A stretch of DNA of 64,000 nucleotides from Massilia agilis (GTDB lineage Bacteria > Pseudomonadota > Gammaproteobacteria > Burkholderiales > Burkholderiaceae_D). The notes beneath the pieces are model-generated. The model was not told the DNA's origin, searched no databases, and was given only the letters and a program-made list of their open reading frames with translations. Numbering within the stretch: the first letter of the stretch is position 1; the number at the start of each line of letters is the position of its first letter. The translations under genes and the position numbers were made by a program. Positions 44,008 to 52,714 of this stretch are shown here, piece by piece. The stretch spans positions 186,001-250,000 of the forward strand of contig NZ_JANUHB010000006.1 of the NCBI RefSeq assembly GCF_024756255.1. Reading direction: 5' to 3'.

Positions 44008-46214
44008 GCATCCTCGGCAAGCCCATCAACCGCACCGACGGCTGGGCCAAAGTAAGCGGCGCCGCGCGCTACTCGGCCGAGCACACACTGCCCGGCATGG
44101 CGCATGCCGTGCTGGTGACGAGCACCATCCCCCGCGGGCGCGTGCTGCGCATCGACGCCGGCAGCGCCGAACAGGTGCCCGGCCTGCTGCTCGTGATGAC
44201 CCACGAGAACGCGCCACGCCTGCCTGACGAGACAAAGTCGGGCAAGGTCCAGCCGCCCATCGGCCGTGTGCTCTCGCTGCTGCAGGACGACCAGGTCCAC
44301 TACAACAACCAGCCGATCGGCGTGGTGGTGGCGGACACGCTCGAGCACGCGCGCGAGGCGGCGGCCCGCCTGTCGGTGGAATACGAAACGGCGCCCGCGG
44401 TACTCGACTTCGACGAAGCGAAGGAGCACACGCACCCGCCCGACAAGGTGCTTGGCGAGCCTGCCGACAGCGCGCGCGGTAACCTGCAGGCCGGGCTGCT
44501 GGCGGGCAGCGCGCGGCTGGACGAGGTGTACACCACCCCGTATGAGACGCACAACCCGATCGAGCCGCACGCCACCGTCGCCGCATGGGCCGGCGCTCAC
44601 CTCACGCTGTACGACTCGACCCAGTACATCAAGGGCGTGCAGCGCATCGTGGCCCAAACGCTGGGCATCGAACCCGAGCAGGTGACCGTGCTGTGCCCCT
44701 TCACCGGCGGCGGCTTCGGCTGCAAGGGCTCGGTGTGGTCGCACGTGGTGCTGGCCGCGATGGCGGCGCAGCAGGCCGGGCGCCCGGTCAAGCTGGTGCT
44801 GGACCGGAACCAGATGTTCGGCCCGGTGGGCACACGACCCATCACCGAACAGCGCATGAAGCTGGCCGCCATGTCCGACGGACGCCTGACCGCGTCGAGC
44901 CACGACGTGCTGGCCTACACCTCGATGATCGAGGACTGGATCGAACCATCCGCGCTCGTCACGCGGATGCTGTACGCGTCGCCCTGCCAGGCCACCACGC
45001 ACCGGCTCGCGCGCATGAACCTGGGCACGCCCACCTTCATGCGCGCCCCCGGCGAGGCAACCGGAACGTTTGCGCTGGAAGCGGCGCTCGACGAACTGGC
45101 CTGCCAGCTCGGCATCGATCCGGTCGAGCTCAGGCTGCGCAACTACGCCGAGCGCGATCCGGAAAAAGACGTGCCGTTCTCGAGCAAGTCGCTGCGCCAG
45201 TGCTACGAGATGGGCGCCGAGCGCTTCGGCTGGTCGCGCCGCAATCCGCAGCCACGCTCGATGCGCGACGGCGACAAGCTGGTCGGCTACGGCATGGCCA
45301 CCGCCACCTACCCGACGCGCCGCTCGCCGGCCGGGGCCAGCGCCGCCATCGACGAGGAAGGCCATGTGCGCGCGCGCTCGGCCACGCAGGACCTGGGCAC
45401 GGGCACCTACACGGTGATGACGCAGGTGGCAGCCGATGCGCTCGGCGTGCCGGTCGCGCAGGTGCGCTTCGAGCTGGGCGACTCGCGCATGCCCGAGGCG
45501 CCCGTATCCGGCGGCTCGACCACGGTGGCCAGCGTGTCCTCGGCCGTGCACGCGGCAGCCACCGCGCTGCGCATGAAGCTCATCTGGATTGCCTCCGCGG
45601 ATGCGCGCTCGCCGCTGCACGGTGCCATTCCCGACCAGGTTGGGGTGGAGGACGGCTGGCTCTACCTCAAGAGCGACCCCGCACGGCGCGAACGCATGTC
45701 CAGCATCGTCAAGCGCCACGGCAAAGGCCCGGTCGAGGTCACGGCCGATGCCGCGCCCGGCCACGAGAAGGAGCACTACTCGATGCACGCATTCGGCGCC
45801 GTGTTCGTCGAGGTGTGGGTGGACGAGGCGCTGGGCGAGATCCGCGTGCCGCGCGTGACGGGCGTGTACGGCGTGGGCCGGCTGCTGAACCAGAAGACCG
45901 GATACAGCCAGCTCATGGGCGGGATCGTCTGGGGCATGGGCATGGCGCTGTTCGAGGAGACCGTGTACGACAAGCGCAACGGACGCGCCGTCAACGGCAA
46001 CCTGGCCGAGTACCACGTGCCGGTGAACGCGGACGTGGGCCGGATCGACGTGCTGGTGGTGGACGAGGACGAGCCGCATGCGAACCCGCTGGGCGCAAAA
46101 GGCATCGGCGAGATCGGCATCACCGGCGTGGCCGCCGCGATTGCCAATGCCGTGCACCACGCCACCGGCAAGCGCATACGGCACCTGCCGATCACGCTCG
46201 ACAAGCTGCTATAA
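44004..46214 (+). CDS. paoC: Aldehyde dehydrogenase molybdenum-binding subunit (PaoC/YagR-like)
   Basis: A 736-residue catalytic subunit with the molybdopterin-cytosine-dinucleotide domains: GKPINRTDGWAKVSG N terminus, CPFTGGGFGCKG, RAPGEATGTFALE, and the catalytic Glu in AKGIGEIG (E703). It oxidises aldehydes to acids at the Mo centre. Length matches PaoC. The dedicated cofactor-insertion factor PaoD (XdhC type) is not encoded directly downstream; instead a convergent transporter operon follows, so the chaperone must lie elsewhere. Confidence 0.93.
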   Translation: MSILGKPINRTDGWAKVSGAARYSAEHTLPGMAHAVLVTSTIPRGRVLRIDAGSAEQVPGLLLVMTHENAPRLPDETKSGKVQPPIGRVLSLLQDDQVHYNNQPIGVVVADTLEHAREAAARLSVEYETAPAVLDFDEAKEHTHPPDKVLGEPADSARGNLQAGLLAGSARLDEVYTTPYETHNPIEPHATVAAWAGAHLTLYDSTQYIKGVQRIVAQTLGIEPEQVTVLCPFTGGGFGCKGSVWSHVVLAAMAAQQAGRPVKLVLDRNQMFGPVGTRPITEQRMKLAAMSDGRLTASSHDVLAYTSMIEDWIEPSALVTRMLYASPCQATTHRLARMNLGTPTFMRAPGEATGTFALEAALDELACQLGIDPVELRLRNYAERDPEKDVPFSSKSLRQCYEMGAERFGWSRRNPQPRSMRDGDKLVGYGMATATYPTRRSPAGASAAIDEEGHVRARSATQDLGTGTYTVMTQVAADALGVPVAQVRFELGDSRMPEAPVSGGSTTVASVSSAVHAAATALRMKLIWIASADARSPLHGAIPDQVGVEDGWLYLKSDPARRERMSSIVKRHGKGPVEVTADAAPGHEKEHYSMHAFGAVFVEVWVDEALGEIRVPRVTGVYGVGRLLNQKTGYSQLMGGIVWGMGMALFEETVYDKRNGRAVNGNLAEYHVPVNADVGRIDVLVVDEDEPHANPLGAKGIGEIGITGVAAAIANAVHHATGKRIRHLPITLDKLL

Positions 46215-46244
46215 GCCGCCGCCGGCGCTGCCCGCGCGCTCCGC

Positions 46245-46988
46245 TCAGGCGTGCAGCGCCGCCATCACCTCGCGATGAATCTCGAACAGCGCGGGATCAT
46301 CCGGATCGCGTGGCCGCGCGATGTCGACCGTGATGGTTTGCACCACCTGGGCCGGGCTTCCCCCCAGCAGCACGATCCGGTCCGCGAGGAACGCGGCCTC
46401 GAGCATGTTGTGGGTGACCAGCACGCCGGTCGGCCGCGCGCGGGTGTCGTCCATCCACAGCGACTGCAACATGCTGCGCACGCGGCGCGCGGTCAGCTCG
46501 TCCAAGGCGCTGAACGGTTCGTCCAGCAGCAGCACGTCCGGCTGCACGGCGAACGCGCGCGCAATGGCGGCGCGCTGCTTTTGCCCGCCCGAGAGAAACT
46601 GGGGATACGAGTGCGCATGCTCGAGCAGTTCGACCTTGGCAAGCAGCGCCGCCACGTCCGGCGGCACGCCCTTGGCCTGCCCGCCAGTCACGATCGAGAT
46701 GTTCTCCGCAACGCTGAGCCAGTCCAGCAGGCGCGGCTGCTGGAACACCACGCCCAGCTTCACGTCCCCGGCCGGCCGGTCGAACCCGACCTGGCCGCGC
46801 GACGGCGCCTCGAGCCCCGCGATCAGGTTGAGCAGGGTCGACTTGCCGCACCCGGAAGGCCCCACCAGCGCCACCAGTTCCCCTGCCCGGATCTCCAGGT
46901 CCAATCCGCTGAACACGGGCTTCGCATGTCCGCTTCCATGTCCGGCATACGCCTTGTGCAAGTCCTGTATGCGCACGCCGCTAGTCAT
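46245..46988 (-). CDS. Sulfonate/nitrate-type ABC transporter ATPase (SsuB/TauB-like)
   Basis: A 247-residue ATPase: Walker A GPSGCGKST (about 48-56), signature LSGGQKQRAAIARAFA, Walker B VLLLDEPFSALDE and switch His in LVTHNMLEAA, typical of nitrate/sulfonate/taurine importers. ATG 46988 is chosen; it overlaps the permease end by eight bases and the longer frame lacks homology. It is the last gene of the operon. The substrate is inferred from the whole operon: probably an organosulfur compound. Confidence 0.9.
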   Translation of the reverse strand: MTSGVRIQDLHKAYAGHGSGHAKPVFSGLDLEIRAGELVALVGPSGCGKSTLLNLIAGLEAPSRGQVGFDRPAGDVKLGVVFQQPRLLDWLSVAENISIVTGGQAKGVPPDVAALLAKVELLEHAHSYPQFLSGGQKQRAAIARAFAVQPDVLLLDEPFSALDELTARRVRSMLQSLWMDDTRARPTGVLVTHNMLEAAFLADRIVLLGGSPAQVVQTITVDIARPRDPDDPALFEIHREVMAALHA

Positions 46989-47814
46989 CGCCGTCCGCCT
47001 TCTTCCATCGGTTTGCACACGCTTCAAGCGGCCGGAATATGCCATGTTCGACCAGCAGCATGGCGAACCAGAATGCGAGCGTGAGCGCAATGACGCCCTC
47101 CACGTTCTGGGTGCTGAACTGCGAATTGAGCTGGTAGCCGACGCCGTTGGACATGCCGAAGATCTCCACCAGCACGATCACTTTCCAGGCGATCGAGAAC
47201 CCGACGCGGCAACCCGAGATGATGAAGCTGAACAGCAGGGGCAGCCACACCTTGCGCAGCACCACCATGAATGGCAGGCGGAACACCAGGATCATCTGCG
47301 CCAGTTCCAGCCCCAGCGAGCGAACGCCGTGCTGCACCGAGATGACCAGTGATGGCAGCACGCCCAACGCAACCGCAACCACCGGCGAGACGAGGCTCAC
47401 CCCAAACCAGATTACGCACAGCAGCGCCCACACCAGCCCGGGGACGGTCAATCCGAGGATGATGCCGGGTTCGAAAAAGCGCTCGGCCGTCTTTGACAAG
47501 GCGGTAGCGATCCCCACTGGCAGCGCAATGACCAGCGCGAGCAGGAAGCCCAGCGCCATGCGCGCGAAGGTGATGGCGATCTCCGACAGTGCAAAACCCG
47601 ATGCCGAAATCTTGATGAGCTCGCGCCCGATGGGGGCGGTGTGCGGCACCAGCGGCGACTCGAGCAGGCTCGCCATGCATTCCCACGTTGCCACCAGCAG
47701 CACGAAGAACAGCGCCTGCGGACCGAACCGTGCCGCCAGCTGCCGCAATCGGGCGGCAGCTGCGGCAAGGGACGGCGGCTCGGCCGGGACCAGCCACAGC
47801 TTTTCCGTCTTCAT
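46981..47814 (-). CDS. Sulfonate/nitrate-type ABC transporter permease (SsuC/TauC-like)
   Basis: A 277-residue inner-membrane permease with six helices and the cytoplasmic EAA loop (GVRSLGLELAQMILVFRLPF, about 165-184). The RAxFG-like pattern and the start of the binding-protein-dependent domain near residue 85 fit the SsuC/TauC family. It overlaps the binding-protein gene by four bases (ATGA) and the ATPase gene at its end. Confidence 0.92.
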   Translation of the reverse strand: MKTEKLWLVPAEPPSLAAAAARLRQLAARFGPQALFFVLLVATWECMASLLESPLVPHTAPIGRELIKISASGFALSEIAITFARMALGFLLALVIALPVGIATALSKTAERFFEPGIILGLTVPGLVWALLCVIWFGVSLVSPVVAVALGVLPSLVISVQHGVRSLGLELAQMILVFRLPFMVVLRKVWLPLLFSFIISGCRVGFSIAWKVIVLVEIFGMSNGVGYQLNSQFSTQNVEGVIALTLAFWFAMLLVEHGIFRPLEACANRWKKADGDD

Positions 47815-48788
47815 GCTGCGCCGGCGCCGACGTAGAGTTTGCGTGACGGCACCCGATCGATCACGCCGAGTTTCGCCGCAACCTCGACCTGCTTGTCGAT
47901 CACGGCAAATACGCTCTCATCCCAGCGCGTCGCATATGCCGGCGCCAGCCGGCTCGGCAGCAACCCGGCCGCCTTGGTTTCGTCCGGCTTCAGGCCGATC
48001 TGGCTGGCGATGGCCAGCAGGCTGGCCGGTTCGCGCCGCACGAGTCCGTTCACGCGCTGCAGCAGCGCCACCAGCTTGGCGGCGGTCGCGCGGTTGGCCT
48101 CATACCATGCGCGGTTTGCCGCCAGGCCGAGCAGGATCGGGTCTTCGTGCTGCCCGGTGGCCTGCTTCCAGATGTCGGCCACGCGCGCGATCTCGCGCGC
48201 GCCGCGCGCCACCACGCGCGTGGCGGTCGGCTCCAGCGTGATGATCGCATCGACGTCGCCGCGCTCGAACAGGGCGAGATTGGCGGTTGGCGAGCCGTGG
48301 ATGACTTTCACGTCTTTTTTCAGGTCGATGCCGATCAGCGATGCGGCAATCCGCGCTTGCTGGTAGGTTTCGCTGCTTTCGTCCGTCGTGGCGATCGTCT
48401 TGCCGAGCAGGTCGGCGGGTTTGCGGAACGGGCTGTCGCCGCGGACCAGCCAGCGGCCGTGGTTGTTCAGCGCCGGCCCGAACAGGACGATGTCGCTGCC
48501 GCGGTTGGCCAGCGTGGCCAGTCCCACGGCGCCGAACACGCCCACGTCGAGCGACCCGGCGCTTAGCTGCACCTGCATCTTGCCCGGATCGGCGGTGACC
48601 CAATTGAGCGACAGGGACGGGTCGGTGTTCAACCCGTGGCGCTCGATCAGCGCTCGCCAGGCGGACCCCGCGCTGCCGGGCGAGGGCAGGGTGATCCGCA
48701 CGGCCGGTGCGGCGCCGGCCAGCGCCGGGCCTGCGAGAGCGCCCAGCGCCGCGGCGCCGGCAGCCTGGATGAATTGTCTGCGTTGCAT
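47811..48788 (-). CDS. Sulfonate-type ABC transporter substrate-binding protein
   Basis: A 325-residue periplasmic binding protein. The N terminus MQRRQFIQAAGAAALGALAG has a twin-arginine motif and a hydrophobic stretch, so export is probably by Tat. The SsuA-like fold shows in MQVQLSAGSLDVGVFGAVGLA and KPADLLGKTIATTDES. ATG 48788 has AGGAA ten bases upstream. Operon order is rhodanese, TauD-like, binding protein, permease, ATPase. Exact ligand unknown. Confidence 0.88.
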   Translation of the reverse strand: MQRRQFIQAAGAAALGALAGPALAGAAPAVRITLPSPGSAGSAWRALIERHGLNTDPSLSLNWVTADPGKMQVQLSAGSLDVGVFGAVGLATLANRGSDIVLFGPALNNHGRWLVRGDSPFRKPADLLGKTIATTDESSETYQQARIAASLIGIDLKKDVKVIHGSPTANLALFERGDVDAIITLEPTATRVVARGAREIARVADIWKQATGQHEDPILLGLAANRAWYEANRATAAKLVALLQRVNGLVRREPASLLAIASQIGLKPDETKAAGLLPSRLAPAYATRWDESVFAVIDKQVEVAAKLGVIDRVPSRKLYVGAGAA

Positions 48789-48810
48789 CTTGAAGTTCCT
48801 TTTGAAATGT

Positions 48811-49734
48811 CTAGAGCACCAGGGCGCGGTGCAGGACACGGCGTTGCTGGCCGAAGTCCGGCACGCCACGGTGCTGGACCGTGCGGTTGTCCCATATCAC
48901 CGCCTCCCCATCCTCCCAGCGGTGGCGGGCCTGCACCTCCGGCGCATTGACGGCATCGAACAGCACGTCGAGCAGCGCCTGGCTGGTGCGGCGGGTCACG
49001 CCGAGGATGCGGTGCGTGTAGAGCTCGTTGGCAAAGATCTGCTTGCGGCCCGTCTCCGGATGCACCCGCACCAGCGGCACCTCGATCGGCGGATACTTCT
49101 CGCGCTGCTGCGCCCGCTGCGCGAAGTCGTGGTAAGCCAGCGTCAGGAAGCCTTGCGCCTCCACGTCATGCACCGCCGTGAGCGATTCGATGTATGCCGC
49201 AAACAGCGGGTCGAGCAGGTCGTAGGCCGCGACCGCATTGGCGAACAGGGTGTCGCCGCCCAGCCCCGGCGCGGATTGCGCAAACAGCGCCGTAAAGCGC
49301 GGCGGATCGGGCTGGAACACCTGGTCCATGTGCCAGATGTAGTTCATGCGGGTCTTCTTGATCGACGAATCGATCGCATTCAGTTGACCTTCGCGGCCGC
49401 GGTCGGGCGTGTAGGGCGTGTTCATCAGGCGCGGCGGCCCGAACAGGCCAACCAGATGCTCGAAGTGCTCGGCCCGTACCGTTCCCGGTTCGAAGGACAG
49501 GAAGCCGAAGCGGACCAGGGCGTCATGGATGAACTGCTTCAGGGCGGGGCTGACCTCGCCGGTGTCATCGATGCGCAGCCCGCTTACCCGGCCGCCCAGG
49601 GTGGGCGAGAGCGCCGTGATGCTGACGCCCTCATGGGAGATGGGGCGGGTGTCGTAGCGCGCCAGGTCGAGCAGTTTGGCCTGGATGCGGTCGAGTTTTT
49701 CTTCGTCGACGAAGATGCCGATATCGGATTTCAT
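48811..49734 (-). CDS. TauD/TfdA-family Fe(II)/2-oxoglutarate dioxygenase
   Basis: A 307-residue dioxygenase with the facial triad H135-x-D137 (WHMDQVF) and distal H288 (QHRGVP), followed by the 2-oxoglutarate-binding Arg in the final segment (RRVLHRALVL). Family members split sulfonates or alkyl sulfates to release sulfite or sulfate with loss of an aldehyde. It lies between a rhodanese and a sulfonate-type transporter, which supports desulfonation of an imported compound. The N-terminal 35 residues (IGIFVDEEKLDRIQAKL) are an addition relative to TauD. Confidence 0.9.
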   Translation of the reverse strand: MKSDIGIFVDEEKLDRIQAKLLDLARYDTRPISHEGVSITALSPTLGGRVSGLRIDDTGEVSPALKQFIHDALVRFGFLSFEPGTVRAEHFEHLVGLFGPPRLMNTPYTPDRGREGQLNAIDSSIKKTRMNYIWHMDQVFQPDPPRFTALFAQSAPGLGGDTLFANAVAAYDLLDPLFAAYIESLTAVHDVEAQGFLTLAYHDFAQRAQQREKYPPIEVPLVRVHPETGRKQIFANELYTHRILGVTRRTSQALLDVLFDAVNAPEVQARHRWEDGEAVIWDNRTVQHRGVPDFGQQRRVLHRALVL

Positions 49735-49764
49735 GGTGTGAGTGGGTATCAGGGGTTGGGGCGC

Positions 49765-50553
49765 TCAGGCCGAAAGCGGGGTGGCGTCGACCGGGTACGC
49801 ATCGACATTGCCCCATTCGTTCCACGATGCCGGATACACCGCGGTCCCGGCCAGTCCGGCCAGCTGCAAAGCGAGGAAGGTGCGCGCCGCGCGCCCGCCG
49901 CCGCCGCAGTACACGATCGTCTTGCCAGCGGCGCCGAGCGCGCCCGCGGCCTGCGAAACCTGTGTGGTGCTGGCAAAGCGGCCGAGCCCGTCCAGCTCTT
50001 GCCGCGTGTCCCAGAAGCGGGCGCCCGGAACGCGTCCGGCGCGCCGGGCATTGCTGCGCTTGCCGGCGTAGTCGTCCCATTCGCGCGCATCGAGCACCAG
50101 GGTGCCCTGTCCGGACGCTGCCAGCACGTCATCGGCCGTGGCGAGGTAGGCGTCTTGCACACGCAATTCGAACCGGGCCGGCTTCACTTGCGGCGCGTCC
50201 ACGCTCAGTTCTCCCTGCCATGCCTTGATGCCGCCGTCGAGCACCGACACCTGCTCCACCCCCGCATAGGCCAGCGCCCACGCCACCCGGGCGACGTTCA
50301 CCTCGTTTTCCGCGCCCGTCACCAGCACCGGCGTGCACGTGGTAAGGCCGAGCGAGGAAAGCGTCCACGCAAGCAGCGTGTGGAACCGCTCGATCGATGC
50401 GCGGTCGGTGCGGGCCAGCACCAGCAAGGCCGGGTCGATGTGGCGGGCGGCGGGAATATGCCCTGCCCAATACTGCGTCGCGGCACGCGCGTCGAGGATG
50501 ATCGTGCCGGGGGCGTGCGCGTCGTCCGCGCCTGCAAGTCTGAATGTCGCCAT
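49765..50553 (-). CDS. Tandem-rhodanese sulfurtransferase
   Basis: A 262-residue protein of two rhodanese domains (about 1-120 and 130-260). Only the second has the active Cys (C216, VYCGGGGRAAR); the first has lost it, as is normal in 3-mercaptopyruvate sulfurtransferase and thiosulfate sulfurtransferase. The conserved SWNEWGNVDAYPV end is present. It heads the sulfonate-type operon, so it probably handles sulfane sulfur or thiosulfate during sulfur scavenging. The precise donor is unknown. Confidence 0.88.
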   Translation of the reverse strand: MATFRLAGADDAHAPGTIILDARAATQYWAGHIPAARHIDPALLVLARTDRASIERFHTLLAWTLSSLGLTTCTPVLVTGAENEVNVARVAWALAYAGVEQVSVLDGGIKAWQGELSVDAPQVKPARFELRVQDAYLATADDVLAASGQGTLVLDAREWDDYAGKRSNARRAGRVPGARFWDTRQELDGLGRFASTTQVSQAAGALGAAGKTIVYCGGGGRAARTFLALQLAGLAGTAVYPASWNEWGNVDAYPVDATPLSA

Positions 50554-50731
50554 GTGTTCCTCCCTTCGCCCGCCAAAGCGGGATTCTCAAAATTCGATGG
50601 GAAGATTTTATAGTTAGGGTACTTACGATTCGAACGTATATTAACTAATTTGGATATCTGATTTTCGCGCTTCTGCCGCAGCGTCGCGGCTGCGAAGATA
50701 CGGCGTGCCCATCACCTGTCGCTACTTTCAT
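50554..50731. promoter_or_regulatory. AT-rich divergent promoter region
   Basis: The region between the sulfur operon and the MFS gene is clearly AT-rich. Leftwards, TATAAA (50612-50607) is a good -10, with TTCGAA about 16 bases upstream as a possible -35. Interrupted TACG/CGTA arms around TTCGAA at 50624-50638 could be an operator. No CysB/Cbl consensus could be assigned with confidence. Confidence 0.45.
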
Positions 50732-52129
50732 ATGCAGCATCGCTCGGACTTCCGTCCCTTATCCATCCTGGTTGGTTGCGCGTTCTTCATGGAGCAACTG
50801 GACGCGACGATCATCAGTCCCGCCATTCCCGATATCGCCCGCTCGCTCGCGACCAATCCGCTGAGCCTGAACATCACCATGACGGTCTATTTGTTATGCT
50901 CGCTGGCGTTCATTCCGCTTGGCGGCCCGCTTGCCGCGCGCTGGGGGACGCGCAGCGTCTTCCAGTGCGCGATCACGCTGTTCGTGCTCGGATCCTTGTT
51001 GTGCGCGCTCTCGTCCGGCCTGGTGTCGCTCGTGCTGTCGCGCGCCGTCCAGGGTGTGGGCGCGGCGCTGATGGTTCCCGTCGGGCGCACCGCCATCGTC
51101 CACACGGTGGGCAAGCCGGACCTGGTCCAGGCGCTGGCCTGGATGATCACACCGGCCATGGTCGGCCCCATGCTCGGGCCGCCGCTTGGCGCGCTGGTGA
51201 CCACCTACGCCTCCTGGGAATGGATCTTCCTGATCAACGTGCCGATCGGCTTGCTTGGCCTGCTCACGTCGCGCCGCCTGATGCCCCAGCTTCGCGACCA
51301 GTGCGATGCGCCGTTCCAGGCACGCGAATGGCTGCTCATGAGCGCGGTGCTCACGCTCGCGATCCTCCTGCTCGAGCAGGCCAGGCACGGGACTGGCGCC
51401 ACCCGGTTGCTCATGCTCGGCCTGCCGCTGGCCGCGCTGGCCGGCTGGTACGCGCTGCGCTTCAGGTTCGCCGCGCGCCCGATGGTCGATTTCCGGCTGC
51501 TGTCGGTCGGCACCCTCGCCACCGGATTTTGGGGCGGCGCGCTGGTCAGGGTAGGCTATGGCGCCTTGCCCTTCCTCCTGCCGTTGATGCTGCAGGTTGG
51601 CCTGGGGTTCAGTGCGCTTGAAAGTGGCGCGGTGCTGCTGTCCAGTGGCGCGGTGGCGTTCCTGGCCAAGACCGGGACGGCGCGGCTGCTCAGGCGCTGG
51701 GGATTTCGCCGGGTCCTGCTCTGGAACGGCCTGCTGTGCGCCTTGGCGCTGCTCGGCTGTGCGCTGGCGGGCGCGCGGGGATGGAGTGTGGCGGGTGCCG
51801 CACTGGTGGCTTCGCTCGCGGGGCTGTCCCGTTCGATCCAGTTCAACGCGCTGACAGCGATTTCCTATGCGGACCTGCCACCGCAAAAAATCGCGCTGGC
51901 GACGACGCTCAACACCCTGGGCTGGCAGTTGGCGATCATGTTTGGCATATCGCTGTCGGCGCTCGCGGTAGAATGGTCGGCAAGGCTGGCCGGGCGCAGC
52001 GCGCCGGCTGCTTCCGACTTCTCGATGGCCTTCGTCGTGGTTGCGCTGTTCGCCTTTGCGGCCATGCCGTGGTACCGGATCCTGCCGGGTCAGGCGGGGC
52101 AACAGCTCAGCGGATACCGGCCCCGATGA
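50732..52129 (+). CDS. MFS drug-efflux transporter (DHA2/EmrB-like)
   Basis: A 465-residue major facilitator with about 14 helices: FFMEQLDATIISPAIPDIA in helix 1 (the DATIV-type motif of drug:H+ antiporter family 2) and GAALMVPVGRTAI in the motif C region. It likely exports toxic hydrophobic compounds. ATG 50732 is preferred; a GTG at 50705 would add nine residues. A MarR regulator follows 27 bases downstream on the same strand, the usual pairing for efflux control. Confidence 0.87.
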   Translation: MQHRSDFRPLSILVGCAFFMEQLDATIISPAIPDIARSLATNPLSLNITMTVYLLCSLAFIPLGGPLAARWGTRSVFQCAITLFVLGSLLCALSSGLVSLVLSRAVQGVGAALMVPVGRTAIVHTVGKPDLVQALAWMITPAMVGPMLGPPLGALVTTYASWEWIFLINVPIGLLGLLTSRRLMPQLRDQCDAPFQAREWLLMSAVLTLAILLLEQARHGTGATRLLMLGLPLAALAGWYALRFRFAARPMVDFRLLSVGTLATGFWGGALVRVGYGALPFLLPLMLQVGLGFSALESGAVLLSSGAVAFLAKTGTARLLRRWGFRRVLLWNGLLCALALLGCALAGARGWSVAGAALVASLAGLSRSIQFNALTAISYADLPPQKIALATTLNTLGWQLAIMFGISLSALAVEWSARLAGRSAPAASDFSMAFVVVALFAFAAMPWYRILPGQAGQQLSGYRPR

Positions 52130-52156
52130 TCGACAGTTCCCATCCCCTTTGCCAGC

Positions 52157-52654
52157 ATGCCTTCCGCACCGATCGAAAACCTGTCCCAGTTGTACCTGCG
52201 TCCTGGCTTCATGCTGCGGCGCGCCCATCAGATATCCGTCGCGATTTTCGAGGGAAGTTGTGCCCGGTTGGGCCTCTCTCCGGCACAATACGCGGTCCTC
52301 GTCGCCTTGCATGAACTGCCGGGGTCGGCGCAGGGCCAGCTGGGCCGGGTGCTGGGAATGAACAAAGTCACGGTATCCCAGGTAGTAAAGGTGCTGGAGG
52401 AGCGAGGCTGGGTGGCCCGGACGACCGGGACTGGCGACCGGCGCTGCAGGCAGCTGGTGCTGACCCGGTCCGGCAAGAGCACCATCAGGCGCGCGGCTGG
52501 CATGGTGCAGCAGGCATACGACACGCTGATGTCGCCATTCGATGCCACCGAGCGCGCACTATTCACGCAGCTTTTGCAAAAAGCCGTGTGTGAGCTGGAA
52601 CCGCATGCGCGGGCAGCGCTCGAGCCGATAGCCGAACAGGATGGCACGGCCTAG
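52157..52654 (+). CDS. MarR-family transcriptional regulator
   Basis: A 165-residue MarR protein with winged helix-turn-helix (about 55-110; GQLGRVLGMNKVTVSQVVKVLEERGWV and the wing GDRRCRQLVLT). It probably represses the MFS gene just upstream, and is transcribed with it. Such proteins release DNA when bound by phenolic or drug-like ligands. The start overlaps no other gene; ribosome site is weak. Confidence 0.92.
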   Translation: MPSAPIENLSQLYLRPGFMLRRAHQISVAIFEGSCARLGLSPAQYAVLVALHELPGSAQGQLGRVLGMNKVTVSQVVKVLEERGWVARTTGTGDRRCRQLVLTRSGKSTIRRAAGMVQQAYDTLMSPFDATERALFTQLLQKAVCELEPHARAALEPIAEQDGTA

Positions 52655-52714
52655 GCCGGACCGCGCCGCCTGCGCACCATCCTGGCGGCGCCGGACGCGC
52701 GCCGGCCGCGGACA

